From: Gemmataceae bacterium
Lineage (GTDB): Bacteria > Planctomycetota > Planctomycetia > Gemmatales > Gemmataceae
Length of the DNA stretch: 64,000 bases
Direction of reading: 5' to 3'
Assembly (NCBI GenBank): GCA_022842245.1
Contig: JALHPZ010000002.1
Coordinates: 186,001-250,000, forward strand
This document shows, piece by piece, positions 23,563 through 32,959 of this stretch. The notes under the pieces are model-generated. The model was not told the DNA's origin and ran no database searches. It worked only from the letters and a program-made list of their open reading frames with translations. Every line of letters starts with the position of its first letter. Position 1 is the first letter of the stretch. Made by a program: the position numbers and the translations under genes.

Positions 23563-24783
23563 ATGAGGCTTCTCCTTGAAGGGAGGGGCACCGAGGTCTC
23601 CCTTCTCCCCGCGATAAAGCAGGGGGGAGAAGGGAGCATCCACCCGGTATCGGGCGAACCGGGGATCGTCGCCAAGGTGTTTTCCCACCCGACGCGCGAG
23701 CGGTCGGAGAAGCTTCGCGCCATGCTTGACAACCCACCGATTATCATGGGAAACGCCCCGGTCGTACTGGCGTGGCCGCAGGACCGACTACTCAACCAGG
23801 CCGGTGAGTGTGTTGGCTACGTCATGCCCTATGTGCGGGACAAGGAACCGCTGTTTACGGTGTCCCATCCCGGCACGCGGCCCAGGTGGGCCGAGCATCG
23901 GTGTCTCCTCCGTGCTGCGAAGAACATCGCCCTCGCCGTCAGTGCTTTCCACCGACACGGTTATGTGGTCGGTGATCTCAATGAGTTCAATATCCTCATC
24001 GGGCCGGATACATCCGTAGCGGTTGTCGATACCGACTCGATTCAGGTGCGAACGCAACACGAGCTTTTCCGCTGTCAGGTCGGAAAGCCCGAGTTCACAC
24101 CGCCGGAACTGATTCAAATTGGAACGTCGTTCAGTGACGTTGACCGGAATCCGCACCACGACGCCTTCGGTCTTTCGGTGTTGATCTTCCTGCTCCTCAT
24201 GGACGGCAATCACCCGTTCGCCGCGCGGTACGTCGGCAACGCCGCACGGCAAACCCAGGCGCAGCGGATTGCACAGGGTCAGTGGCCGTACAGCACGAAA
24301 CGAAACGGCGCGTACCGGCCGCGGCGACAGGCCCCACCGCTCGAAAGTCTCTCCCCTCGAATCCAACAACTCATGCGGGATTGTTTCGAGGCGGGACACG
24401 CCAACCCGACCTGTCGCCCGACTGCCGACGACTGGCACCGGGCGCTCGATGAGGCGGAAGCCGAGTGGGACGAGCTCGGGCCGCGGCTCCGGTACTGCTA
24501 CTACCGGGTACTTCGACCGCGCGGTTGGGCACAGAACTTCGTCGTAGTCCCGGAGCCGCTGCGGTCCGTAGCGGTTCGTGTGCCGCGAAAAGTGTGGGCG
24601 ACGGTTGCATGCGCCCTTGTCGTCATCCTGCTCGTCGTCCTGGGTGTTCGCTTCTGGAACAGCGACGAGTCTCGGCACGACGGTAGAAATCCCACGAATC
24701 AAGTATTCGAGCGGGAAGTAGGTGGTGAAGAGACGCCGTGGCTTTGGAAGGAAGCCCAGCGTCGCAATCGAGCGAGAAGGTAG
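23563..24783 (+). CDS. Membrane-anchored Ser/Thr-type protein kinase
   Basis: 406 residues. A kinase fold covers about 10-310: a Gly-rich loop (QGGEGSI), lysine in IVAKVF, catalytic loop GDLNEFNILI near 145 (Asp and Asn present, HRD replaced by VGD), VDTDS in place of DFG near 161, and TPPELI as the APE-like element. A single transmembrane helix follows near 348-365 (ATVACALVVILLVVLGV), then a short charged tail. Key residues for phosphotransfer are present, so activity is plausible. It is translationally linked to the upstream VWA gene, and the two secreted coiled-coil genes downstream suggest an envelope-facing pathway. Confidence 0.85.
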   Translation: MRLLLEGRGTEVSLLPAIKQGGEGSIHPVSGEPGIVAKVFSHPTRERSEKLRAMLDNPPIIMGNAPVVLAWPQDRLLNQAGECVGYVMPYVRDKEPLFTVSHPGTRPRWAEHRCLLRAAKNIALAVSAFHRHGYVVGDLNEFNILIGPDTSVAVVDTDSIQVRTQHELFRCQVGKPEFTPPELIQIGTSFSDVDRNPHHDAFGLSVLIFLLLMDGNHPFAARYVGNAARQTQAQRIAQGQWPYSTKRNGAYRPRRQAPPLESLSPRIQQLMRDCFEAGHANPTCRPTADDWHRALDEAEAEWDELGPRLRYCYYRVLRPRGWAQNFVVVPEPLRSVAVRVPRKVWATVACALVVILLVVLGVRFWNSDESRHDGRNPTNQVFEREVGGEETPWLWKEAQRRNRARR

Positions 24784-24830
24784 CCCGGTGGTCGGGTGAC
24801 CTTCTTCCCTCACGAGGAAGGGTAACAACC

Positions 24831-25589
24831 ATGACAGGTTTTCGGGCCGCGCTGGCCCTTTTGGCGGTTGCGATCGGAGTCGGTGCCTCGGCAGTCTTTG
24901 CCGCCGACGCCTCTCCCGGAAAACAGGTCGAGCCGGGTTCCGAACCAGAACTCGAACTCGCGGCCCGAGCCGCCAGGAAGCTTGACCAGGACGAGCAGAT
25001 TTGGACGGACCTTTCTCAGAAGTTGCAGAAGGCTGTCGAACAGTACAACCCCGCCTCCCTGAACGTGCTTCCGGAAGGCCAGTCGCTGGAAGCATTCCGC
25101 GGCTACTGCGGGAAGCTCATGGAGAGCGGCCGGAACCTGCTCGCCCTCCACGACAAGTGGAGCAAGGCGAGCGAAGGCCTGGACGACACGTTGCGAAAAG
25201 CCCCGGCATACTACCGGGCCGCAGCGAAAGCGATGCGGGAGAAGGCGGACTCGATGAAGTTCGCCGTCATCAAACAACGCTACCACCTCAGTGCCGACAT
25301 CTGGGAGGAACTCGCGGCGAAGGCCGAGCAGCGGTCGAAGGATTTGGGCCTGGAGCAAGGCACGAAGAAGGTGGCCGAACTGCTCCGGGAAGAACTGACG
25401 TTCCTTGAAGACTTTTGCAAGACGCTTGACGCGCTGCCGGGGTTGTCCGGCGACGGTGGCGACCGCTACGGGGAGTTGATGTCGGTGCTGCGAAAGCACA
25501 CGGAACGCTCGGACGAACTGGAGCGGCAGCTCAAAGCCTTCCGCGACAAGCTCAAGTCCGGTTCCCAAGCCGGGTCGAGCTCCAAGTAA
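24831..25589 (+). CDS. Secreted coiled-coil protein, copy 1
   Basis: 252 residues from ATG 24831, preceded by AGGAAGGG. A classical signal peptide (hydrophobic LALLAVAIGVGASAVFA ending AADA) is followed by an almost entirely helical, charged sequence (RAARKLDQDEQIWTDLSQKL, AMREKADSMKFAVIKQRY, RSDELERQLKAFRDKLK), predicting a periplasmic or surface coiled coil. The next gene has the same design and shares patterns such as a YR-A-A helix and a LREELTFLEDF-like segment. Function unknown. Position between kinase and coupling protein hints at a role in cell contact or envelope remodelling during transfer. Confidence 0.68.
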   Translation: MTGFRAALALLAVAIGVGASAVFAADASPGKQVEPGSEPELELAARAARKLDQDEQIWTDLSQKLQKAVEQYNPASLNVLPEGQSLEAFRGYCGKLMESGRNLLALHDKWSKASEGLDDTLRKAPAYYRAAAKAMREKADSMKFAVIKQRYHLSADIWEELAAKAEQRSKDLGLEQGTKKVAELLREELTFLEDFCKTLDALPGLSGDGGDRYGELMSVLRKHTERSDELERQLKAFRDKLKSGSQAGSSSK

Positions 25590-25673
25590 AGAGTGAAGTA
25601 ATCAGCGTGCCCTTCCTCCGCCCGGGGGGAGGGCATTTTGATGCGCCACGATCTCGTGGCAAGGAGTACCAAC

Positions 25674-26741
25674 GTGCGACGTGCGATACCGGCGGCTCTG
25701 GCCGCCCTTTGCGTATTGGCCTTCGGTGGCCGGGGACTCGTCGCCGGGGATGAACCCCCTGCGGACAAACTTCCGGAACCGGCCCTTCAGTTTGCGAAAG
25801 AGACGACCCGCCAGCGTACCGATGCCGAGCGGGAATGGACAATGATGGTGGAGCGCCTGGCGACGTGCCGGACGGATTTCAGGCTCGCGGAAGAAGTCGC
25901 CTCGGACGGCGTTCTCCGCGCCGAAGCCGGCGAGCTTCTCGCATCGGCGAAGAAGCTGCTGGCCGACCGAAAAGAGATGAGTACGAACCTTCACCGATTC
26001 AAGGCCACGCTCAAGAAGGAAGCCGACAACTACCGTGAGGTTGCGGCTCTCTACAAGTCCCACGCCGAGCAGGCACGGTCGGAAGAGATCAGGGAAGACT
26101 ACCTTCAACTGGCGAAGGCTTACGAGCGAAAGGCCACGGACGTGGCCGAGCGTGAGCGGAAGATCGGAATGCCTGCCGGTACCGAAGCGAAGGCCGAGGT
26201 CATCGAGGAAGGAAACCTCTTCCTCGAAAGGCTCCAGGACGCGCTGTCCGTCGGCTCGCTTGGTGAGGCGGAACGCAGAGCCCTCGCGGCACGGCTGAAT
26301 AAGCACGGCGTTCGCTGCAAGGCGCTGGCCGAGGAGCTTCGTCAGGCAGTCGAGACCCTCCTTCAGGGTTCCGACTCGCCCGAGACCCGGCGGAAGTCCG
26401 GTGCCGTGAAATCGGACATACTGAACGGGGCAGCGTGGTCAGCCCCGGTCACGGTCGCGGGCGTGAAGTGCGTGACGGTCATTCGCTTCGAGCAGAGCGG
26501 GAACTGTTCGCAGTCAACCTATGTCATGGAACCGAATGGAAAGGGACGCCTCGTTGGGGGCGGGCGCGGAGCGTTCCGCCTCGACCCGGACGGCACCCTC
26601 ACCTTCTATCAAGCTGGATTACAAGTTGAGACGGGAACGGTCACATTCCTCGGGAAAGATCAGTGGTCGTACCGGATTCGTGAAAACGTCTTGGACGTGA
26701 CGTTGGCGGGAAAGCAACTCACCTTCACCCGCGAACGGTGA
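25674..26741 (+). CDS. Secreted coiled-coil protein with C-terminal beta domain, copy 2
   Basis: I choose GTG 25674 because AAGGAG lies 7 bases upstream and the product then begins with a clean signal peptide (MRRAIPAALAALCVLAFGG); in-frame TTG/ATG at 25638/25641 would add 12 residues. After residue 30 it is a helical, charged coiled coil to about 250, parallel in layout to the preceding gene. It then has an extra beta-rich domain of about 100 residues (GVKCVTVIRFEQSGNCSQS, YRIRENVLDVTLAGKQLTFT) like a small secreted barrel. 355 residues in all. No family recognised; periplasmic or surface location is inferred. Confidence 0.68.
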   Translation: MRRAIPAALAALCVLAFGGRGLVAGDEPPADKLPEPALQFAKETTRQRTDAEREWTMMVERLATCRTDFRLAEEVASDGVLRAEAGELLASAKKLLADRKEMSTNLHRFKATLKKEADNYREVAALYKSHAEQARSEEIREDYLQLAKAYERKATDVAERERKIGMPAGTEAKAEVIEEGNLFLERLQDALSVGSLGEAERRALAARLNKHGVRCKALAEELRQAVETLLQGSDSPETRRKSGAVKSDILNGAAWSAPVTVAGVKCVTVIRFEQSGNCSQSTYVMEPNGKGRLVGGGRGAFRLDPDGTLTFYQAGLQVETGTVTFLGKDQWSYRIRENVLDVTLAGKQLTFTRER

Positions 26742-26808
26742 AGCCAAAGAGCGGAGCGGTCGCCTGAGGCCTGTTCCGCTTTCGCCTTAAATAGGAAAGG
26801 AAAAGACG

Positions 26809-28776
26809 ATGCTTGAGCTACTCAAGGCCGTCGTCGCGGCCGTCGGGAGGTTTGCCCTCCCGTGGCTTTTCGCGGCGTGGCTGTTCATGATGACAACAAC
26901 CATTCTGCCGCTCTCCTGGCCCGTCTGGTTCTCAGCGGGGGTGGCAATTCTGGCCGGATACTTCCTTCAGAAAGACGCAAAGACACTTCTGGAGAGGTAC
27001 TGCCGGTTCGATGAGGCGGCCGTGACGCCTGGCGGCAAGGGAGGACGCCCGGAGGCAAAACTTCGCGGTCTCAAGCTGCTCCTGGAAATGCACACGATCC
27101 TCGCGTGGGGATTGATCATCGGCTTCTTTGCGACATTGAAATATCTCCGAAGTTACGGCGTGCCGTTCGGACTCGGGGACACGAGCGAGATGCGGATGCT
27201 TCTCGGCGTCGGCGTGGCTTCGGTCCTCGGGTATTGTGCCTACGTCGGCTGGCGGAAGCTCGTCTTCCGTCAAACGAGTTCGATCCTTCGCGGCCGACGG
27301 GTGGGAACGGTAAAAGAGGCGCGACAGAAGCTCGTCACCCAGCAGGAGCCGGGGGAACCGGAGATCAGGTGGGGTGGCGTCGGGCTCCCGTGGTCGTCGG
27401 GGCCTCGCCACTTCCTCGCTGCCGGGATGACGGGCAGCGGGAAAACGAACCTGCTTCTTCAGTTCATGGCGAGCGTACTCGTGTGGATCGGCCGGAAGCC
27501 GGACCAGCGTGCACTGGTCTACGATCCCAAGACCGAGCTCCTCAGCTTCCTTTACGGCCTCGGGCTCGGTCCCAGAGTGCGGATACTTCATCCGCTCGAC
27601 ATTCGCGGGTGCGCCTGGAACCTGGCGGCGGACATCACGAGCGCCACGGCAGCACAGCAGGTGGCAGCGGTCCTGATTCCCGAGGAGAAAGAGAGCAAGA
27701 ACCCCTACTTCTCCATCGCGGCCCAGCAGCTACTCGCCGGAGTCTTCACCTTCCTCTCAAAATCCGCCCCCGGAAAATGGGATTTGAGGGACGCGATCTT
27801 CATCATGGAACGGATGGAGTTGCTCCGGCAGGCTCTGGAACGCTACCCGGAGACGGCGGGGCTCGTCGAGGAGTATTTCCAGCCCGAGGACACGTTCGCC
27901 AACGTGCGGAGTACCGTGGCCAACTGGATGCGTCGCTACCGACCGATCGCGGCGTGCTGGCACCGTGCGGCCGAGAAGGTGAGTCTGGAACACTGGATTC
28001 GCGGCGAGTACGTCTTGCTGCTCGGGCAGGACGACTCGATCCGGGTGCAGATGGACGCGATTAACCGCGCCCTCTTCACCCGGGCGACCCAGCTGATTCT
28101 TCGCGGGAGCGACAGCCCCACGCGGCGAACGTGGCTCATCGTCGATGAGGTTCGAGAACTCGGACAACTGGACGGCCTGTCCCGGTTCCTCAACACGGCT
28201 CGCTCGAAAGGAGCGTGTTTCTGCGGCGGCTATCAGACGCCTTCCGGGATGAAAGCCGCCGTCGGCGACCACATCGCGGACGAGATCAACGACAACATCT
28301 GGAATTGGGCGCTCTGCCGGATGGGCGGTGACGTTAGCGCGGAGTGGGCGTCGAAGCTGGTCGGCGAGGTGGAGTTTGAAGAAACGACCGAGGGCGTCGG
28401 CCCCGGCGGGAAGAACACCTCGACCAGCATCGCGAAGCGACGGGCGCTGCTGCCCGAATACTTCATGCAACTGCCGCCGCCATCGCCCAGGGCGGGCGTG
28501 AGTGGTGTCTTCATCACCCCGTACACGGACGCGTACACCTACGCGGTTCCGGGTACCGAGATCGCGACAGCGCGTTGCCTCGCTCGTGCCGACGTGTCGA
28601 ACTTCTTGCCACGCCCGAAGGATCACCAGGAGCTTCTCCCGTGGACGGAGGACGACTACCGACGCGTGAGGCTGACACCGGTGCAACACCGTGACGGCAG
28701 TAACGTCAGAACGACGAACGAGCCGAACAGACCCCGTGTTGTGGGAAGGGGAAACCGTGACGAAGTGAGCCGCTGA
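26809..28776 (+). CDS. TraD/TraG-type conjugative coupling ATPase
   Basis: 655 residues, preceded by AGGAAAGG. Membrane segments lie at about 12-50 and again near 97-147. The cytoplasmic ATPase has Walker A AGMTGSGKTN near 207 and Walker B TWLIVDEVRELG near 445. LSRFLNTARSKGACFCGGYQ then resembles the region after Walker B in coupling proteins, with the FxxxxRKxG pattern. Such hexamers dock the relaxosome on a type IV secretion channel and pump the nucleoprotein strand. No VirB/Trb channel genes are visible in the window, so transfer would need a channel supplied elsewhere. Confidence 0.88.
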   Translation: MLELLKAVVAAVGRFALPWLFAAWLFMMTTTILPLSWPVWFSAGVAILAGYFLQKDAKTLLERYCRFDEAAVTPGGKGGRPEAKLRGLKLLLEMHTILAWGLIIGFFATLKYLRSYGVPFGLGDTSEMRMLLGVGVASVLGYCAYVGWRKLVFRQTSSILRGRRVGTVKEARQKLVTQQEPGEPEIRWGGVGLPWSSGPRHFLAAGMTGSGKTNLLLQFMASVLVWIGRKPDQRALVYDPKTELLSFLYGLGLGPRVRILHPLDIRGCAWNLAADITSATAAQQVAAVLIPEEKESKNPYFSIAAQQLLAGVFTFLSKSAPGKWDLRDAIFIMERMELLRQALERYPETAGLVEEYFQPEDTFANVRSTVANWMRRYRPIAACWHRAAEKVSLEHWIRGEYVLLLGQDDSIRVQMDAINRALFTRATQLILRGSDSPTRRTWLIVDEVRELGQLDGLSRFLNTARSKGACFCGGYQTPSGMKAAVGDHIADEINDNIWNWALCRMGGDVSAEWASKLVGEVEFEETTEGVGPGGKNTSTSIAKRRALLPEYFMQLPPPSPRAGVSGVFITPYTDAYTYAVPGTEIATARCLARADVSNFLPRPKDHQELLPWTEDDYRRVRLTPVQHRDGSNVRTTNEPNRPRVVGRGNRDEVSR

Positions 28777-28802
28777 CGGCCCATCAGATGTGCCGGTTCT
28801 GG

Positions 28803-28827
28803 GCCGGGGGAGGATGAAACCCCCGGC
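28803..28827. terminator. Hairpin between convergent genes
   Basis: GCCGGGGG and CCCCCGGC pair around AGGATGAAA, between the coupling-protein stop (28776) and the isomerase stop (28873). There is no T-run, so it is probably a shared transcription-blocking hairpin. Confidence 0.5.
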
Positions 28828-28872
28828 TCCGTTCATTCGCTGGACATGCTGGACCGATGAGCCTCCGCGGGA

Positions 28873-29658
28873 CTACGCCTCGTCCCACCACTTTCGCAGC
28901 AAGTCGCGGCTTGCGAACAGATACTCTTTTTGCGGCGAGAAGACTTCCAGAGTAATCGTCCCGTCGTAGCCGGTCGCCTTGAGCTTCCGAATGTGGTCCG
29001 GCCAGTCGGTCGTGCTTCGCGGTGCAGCACCGGGTGGCAGGTGCTGATCCGCCGTGCCGTCGTTTTCCGAGATGTGTACGTGCAGGAGCTTATTACCCAG
29101 GAGCGACAGGTACTCGTCCCAGCGGTCGTAGCCGCGCTCCAGTTTGGCGTGACCGCTGTCGAGATGAAACCGAAGGAGCGGAACCCGCTCCATTATTTCG
29201 GCGATGTGCTCCAACTGATCGCTCCCGCCGAAGGGGAGGTGTTCCAGGACGATGGTGACCCCCATAGACGCTGCCTTGTCGCACAAGGGCGTCAGGAGTT
29301 CGACGTGCCACTGAACGACCTGCTCCCTGGGAAAGAAGCTCGGCGGCTTGCCATAGTGGACGTTCAGGACCGTGGCACCGATGTCGCGGGCCACTGGCAA
29401 GGTCCGCAGGAACTCCGCCAAGTAAGCCTCCCGGATGTGGCGGAAAGGCGTGCCGAACTGAAGATACCAGGCAGTGTGTGCCACGACGCCGAGGCGGTGG
29501 TGATCAAGTGCCGCACGAACGGCCCGTGGGTCGATCTGCTCGGGATCGGCCCCGGGCGGTTCTAGGGTGAAATCCACGAAGTCGAAGGCGTTTGTGCCGA
29601 TCCACTCGATTTCGCCGAGCGGGTCTTTCGCCGGATGGTTCATCGCACCGACCTTCAT
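28873..29658 (-). CDS. Sugar phosphate isomerase/epimerase family (xylose-isomerase-like TIM barrel)
   Basis: The 261-residue product starts MKVGAMNHP at 29658, with GAAGGAGGAGTT directly upstream; an upstream frame extension is rejected. TIM-barrel landmarks of the AP-endonuclease-2/xylose isomerase superfamily are present: FDFVDFTLE near 26, LNVHYGKPP near 100, IVLEHLPFG near 137, RFHLDSGHA near 168, LLHVHISEND near 195 and GTITLEVFSP near 236. The Glu/Asp/His positions match a divalent-metal site. The substrate cannot be predicted. It looks like a metabolic passenger between the transfer and defence blocks. Confidence 0.82.
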   Translation of the reverse strand: MKVGAMNHPAKDPLGEIEWIGTNAFDFVDFTLEPPGADPEQIDPRAVRAALDHHRLGVVAHTAWYLQFGTPFRHIREAYLAEFLRTLPVARDIGATVLNVHYGKPPSFFPREQVVQWHVELLTPLCDKAASMGVTIVLEHLPFGGSDQLEHIAEIMERVPLLRFHLDSGHAKLERGYDRWDEYLSLLGNKLLHVHISENDGTADQHLPPGAAPRSTTDWPDHIRKLKATGYDGTITLEVFSPQKEYLFASRDLLRKWWDEA

Positions 29659-29940
29659 AACTCCTCCTTCCGCGGGGCGAAGGCGTGCCCGTTTGATAAC
29701 GGTTGCATATCCCGCCACGCTCAATTTTACCGGATCACGGGCGTAGCTGCCCCACGGCGGCCACAAGCCCTAACAGACTCTTTCCCATGCGGAGGGGGGG
29801 TTCGTGGGAAGTAAAGGGGGACGGGATTACACTCCCCGCGATGGTTTACATGAGGTCTGGAGAAAGAGGTTGTCAATGACGCGACTAGAGCCAGAAACAC
29901 GCTCAGCGCGAGTCAGCTACACCACCCCAGTGGTGCCGCG

Positions 29941-30222
29941 ATGAGCGTCGAAGAACGGCTGGAGCGCATCGAGCAGATGCTGGCCACGCTGGTTCAGCAG
30001 CAGACGATAAAGGAATGGTACACGACCGCTGAAGTCGGTGGACTCCTCGGGCGTGCAGAGTACACAGTCAGAGAATGGTGTCGGCAGGGCCGCATCCGGG
30101 CGAAGAAGAAGCCGTGCGGCCGGGGTAAGGGTGGCGAATGGCTCGTCTCTCACGAAGAACTTACTCGGCTCAAGAACGAAGGGCTTCTGCCCTTTCGATC
30201 TGTGGTTTCCGCAGCACTGTAA
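29941..30222 (+). CDS. Small MerR/excisionase-type HTH protein
   Basis: 93 residues. The N-terminus is a short coiled coil (VEERLERIEQMLATLVQQQ) and the remainder an excisionase-like winged helix-turn-helix (YTTAEVGGLLGRAEYTVREW, CRQGRIRAKK, WLVSHEELTRLKNEG). Proteins of this layout act as excisionases or small regulators. It lies just outside the 3' end of the defence operon in convergent orientation. The small HTH gene at the other end of that operon is of the same general kind but lacks the coiled coil. No other gene is seen in 29659-29940. Confidence 0.75.
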   Translation: MSVEERLERIEQMLATLVQQQTIKEWYTTAEVGGLLGRAEYTVREWCRQGRIRAKKKPCGRGKGGEWLVSHEELTRLKNEGLLPFRSVVSAAL

Positions 30223-30333
30223 CTAAAAGTGATCTGCCGAATTGGTCATGGGGTTCGGGCGTGAACCCCATCTTCTCCTGCATTGTGGACGAGTACGATT
30301 AACGGCTTTCTTTTCGCCCGCGTGACAGGGCCT

Positions 30334-31113
30334 TTACTTCCAAGCCACTATTGTTCCAGTTTGAATCAGTGCCCGCAGGTGGGAATGTAACCGATGTGGT
30401 GTCACACCACCCCGGACCAATACCCCCAACTCCATGTTTCTCTCCATTGCTGCGGAGGTCAGATTCGCACTGGTAACGAAAGCGATGCAGGAATCCGCAA
30501 CCGCACACTTCGCGTGAACCGAAGCCGAAAAGCCGCCGGAACCCTTCGCTTTCTCGGTCGGATGCCAGATGTAGAGTTCGGAGCATGGCACGGCTCGTCG
30601 CATCGCACCGAGACCGTCGCCGCTGATTGCCCCACCTTGTTCAATCGAAGACTCAAGGAGAATACGAACCGCTACACCACGCGCGACCGCAGTGTTCAGA
30701 CTCTCCACGATAGTTGTTGCGTTGTGGAAAGCGTAGCTGACGATGAAGACGTCACGTTCGGCGTGTTCGATGACTTCTTTGATTGCCTGTTCGGTGTTCC
30801 TGGTCGGAATCAGTCCCGTTTTCGGTCCGGTCCATACAAGGTCAATCGTCTCCGCTGCTTCAGCCATCGCTGCCGTGCGAGCTGCTGCCCTCAATGCAGA
30901 GCTTATCTCCCGCCCAGGCACATCGGGTTCGTTCGCCCAAGCCTTCTTGAGCTTATCGATGAGCACTGGATCGATACCAGGGCCGAACGCGGCATCGGTG
31001 TCGGGATACTGCCTGAATTCGGGGATCCCGCTAACCATTGCAGCGATAGCCTCGATTCGATCACTGTGCAATGCCAGCGCGAGCGAGGCTACTGTCTCCC
31101 AAAGTTCAGCCAT
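30334..31113 (-). CDS. drmC: DrmC-like phospholipase-D-fold protein (DISARM)
   Basis: The 259-residue product starts MAELWETVAS at 31113; ATGGCTGA overlaps the stop of drmB, showing coupling. After an N-terminal helical region it has a PLD-type domain (RDVFIVSYAFHNATTIVESL, VRILLES) with one HKD motif, SVHAKCAVADSCIAFVTSAN near 213-232 (His, Lys, Asp). This matches DrmC, the third gene of the DISARM core. Known DISARM needs drmA and drmB with drmC dispensable in some assays; it may act as a nuclease, but its activity is unsettled. It is the last gene of this operon. Confidence 0.85.
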   Translation of the reverse strand: MAELWETVASLALALHSDRIEAIAAMVSGIPEFRQYPDTDAAFGPGIDPVLIDKLKKAWANEPDVPGREISSALRAAARTAAMAEAAETIDLVWTGPKTGLIPTRNTEQAIKEVIEHAERDVFIVSYAFHNATTIVESLNTAVARGVAVRILLESSIEQGGAISGDGLGAMRRAVPCSELYIWHPTEKAKGSGGFSASVHAKCAVADSCIAFVTSANLTSAAMERNMELGVLVRGGVTPHRLHSHLRALIQTGTIVAWK

Positions 31114-32959
31114 TCTTCCCTCCTCTGCTTGGGAAGAAGGCCGCTTCGGTGCAATCGAACGTCGGCACAAGGAGGGCGCGGTCCAAGTATCGGTTTCCCC
31201 TCTCACACGAGGTTTCAGCAACGAAGGTGCAAGCATGGCATGAAGCGGAATGCAGGCTCCGATCCTGTTCCGGGTCATGTTCCGAGCACAGCGGGTCCGA
31301 ACTGCACACCGTCGCTCGATAAAGCGCCTGAGTGATCAGCCTGTTGAGATTGGCAGGCTTTCCGAGTTCGATGAGGCCGCCGAGTGTGCCGTCCGAATCG
31401 GCTGCTGCCGTGTAGAGCAGGATTCCAGCCATCGGTTCCCCACTCTCCGGGCTTGCGTAGATCCGTTCACGAATGCTCGCTGCGTTGTAGCCGCACTCGA
31501 GGGCGAGCTCGCGGATGAGGAGATGCGAGAAGGAGTGCAGCATCGCATAACGGATTCCTGGGAACCCAGCGGAAGGGTCGAGTTGTCGGGCATTGCGCCA
31601 TCCGGCGTGCCCCGCTCTCAGCATTTTATCCCGTGCGATGACGGTCGCCTTTTTTTCCCATGCGGCAACAGCCTGCTCGGAAAACCGGAGGAAAATCCCC
31701 TCGCCGTGAACCTCAGTTGCAGGAACCCATTGCGGGACTCCCCGGCAAAGTGCCGCCATAGGTGGCCGTTCGTCGGGATCGTCCGTCTCCTCGGGAGCCT
31801 CGACTCGCGTGTAGCCGATCAGAGCGTTTACCTCGCGGAGGCGCTTCAGTAGAAGGATCTCCGGGATGACCGAGGACCAACTCGGCGGTGCATCCACCCT
31901 TTCGCTCAGGAAGTGCGGCCAATCGGCAGGAGGATTCGGATTAGTAAGGACTCGCCACTCCGGTCCTTTGATGTCTTCGCTCGCCACCACTTCTCTACTA
32001 GTATCATTGCTCTTTTTCTTCTGGATCGCGGCCCACAGATCGCTCGGTTTGAACTGGTCGATTCCCGCCAGTATCCCTCCCTTCTTGAGCGTCTTTTGGA
32101 TCGTTGCAACCTCGCCTTCGGATTCGGCATCGCCCAGGTACTGCCAGCCATCCTCTACGATTTGCGCAACGGAATCACCCGTATGGGGAATCGCGAGCAC
32201 CGACAACGTGATTGGAAACCAGCTATTCGTCGCGCCGAGCAGCACGGCTCTTGCGGGCTGGTCGCAGTTATCCTCATAGGTATCCAGGTGAGGGTGCCGT
32301 CCGCGACAAGCGGGGATGTTGTCCTTTGCCTTCTCGCCAAACGCATGGACCAGGGAGCGCGCAGAACCGCACGTATCGCACTTCACCCACAGGTTCTCGG
32401 TTTGAAGAGAAGCTCCGCGCTCGAAGAATCGCAATGTTCCCTTACAGGTCGCGGAGCCGCCGTGCACGAACCAGTGCCACGGGAAGTCATCAAGGTGCCC
32501 GTTCCGACATGCGAGCAAGAATCGCGCAGGGACGGCATCCGAGTGCGAACCCTTCTCGCAACTCGTATGGATGAAATGCGTCTGATCCGGGCGGTAAGGA
32601 TTCTCCTTGATGGTGAAGAGCCCCGAATCGAATTCTGCGAGGAGACCGCACCGAACACACCGAAGCCATCGGGGAAACGGCCTGACCGGAACGCCAATCT
32701 TGCCTTCCGGAGTGAAGGGACTTGCGTTCTCCTCCTTGATGATCGGAGGCATACGCAGCCGCTCGACCTGTTGACCGAGTACGCGCCGTACAGCTTCGAG
32801 GAGCCGCGCTTCCTCAATGGGCGGGCAGCGCCCGATCTCCCAGCGGTCCAATCCCATCGTCACGACCGACAGATTGGGAAGATCGACCAGCGCACCGGGG
32901 CCATATGTCCAGAGAAGTTGGCTCGGTCGGACATCGCCGACTACAAGTGTGTGACTCAT
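31106..32959 (-). CDS. drmB: DrmB-like DUF1998 protein (DISARM)
   Basis: 617 residues. It starts MSHTLVVGDVRPSQLLWTYG with PGALVDLPNLSVVTMGLDRW, a start typical of DrmB. Zinc-type Cys pairs appear at CVRCG near 100 and CDTCG near 195. The C-terminal DUF1998 part includes YAMLHSFSHLLIRELALECG, ERIYAS, GILLYTAAADSDGTLGGLIE, and a Cys cluster CSEHDP...CHACTF...CERGNRYLDR. DrmB forms a complex with the DrmA helicase that loads on DNA and is kept inactive until an unmethylated 5' overhang is met. ATGA overlaps the drmA stop. Confidence 0.9.
   Translation of the reverse strand: MSHTLVVGDVRPSQLLWTYGPGALVDLPNLSVVTMGLDRWEIGRCPPIEEARLLEAVRRVLGQQVERLRMPPIIKEENASPFTPEGKIGVPVRPFPRWLRCVRCGLLAEFDSGLFTIKENPYRPDQTHFIHTSCEKGSHSDAVPARFLLACRNGHLDDFPWHWFVHGGSATCKGTLRFFERGASLQTENLWVKCDTCGSARSLVHAFGEKAKDNIPACRGRHPHLDTYEDNCDQPARAVLLGATNSWFPITLSVLAIPHTGDSVAQIVEDGWQYLGDAESEGEVATIQKTLKKGGILAGIDQFKPSDLWAAIQKKKSNDTSREVVASEDIKGPEWRVLTNPNPPADWPHFLSERVDAPPSWSSVIPEILLLKRLREVNALIGYTRVEAPEETDDPDERPPMAALCRGVPQWVPATEVHGEGIFLRFSEQAVAAWEKKATVIARDKMLRAGHAGWRNARQLDPSAGFPGIRYAMLHSFSHLLIRELALECGYNAASIRERIYASPESGEPMAGILLYTAAADSDGTLGGLIELGKPANLNRLITQALYRATVCSSDPLCSEHDPEQDRSLHSASCHACTFVAETSCERGNRYLDRALLVPTFDCTEAAFFPSRGGKNG

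Noticed and set aside
23788-25095. Leftward frame of 435 codons
   Set aside because: Antisense to the kinase gene, whose catalytic motifs are clear.
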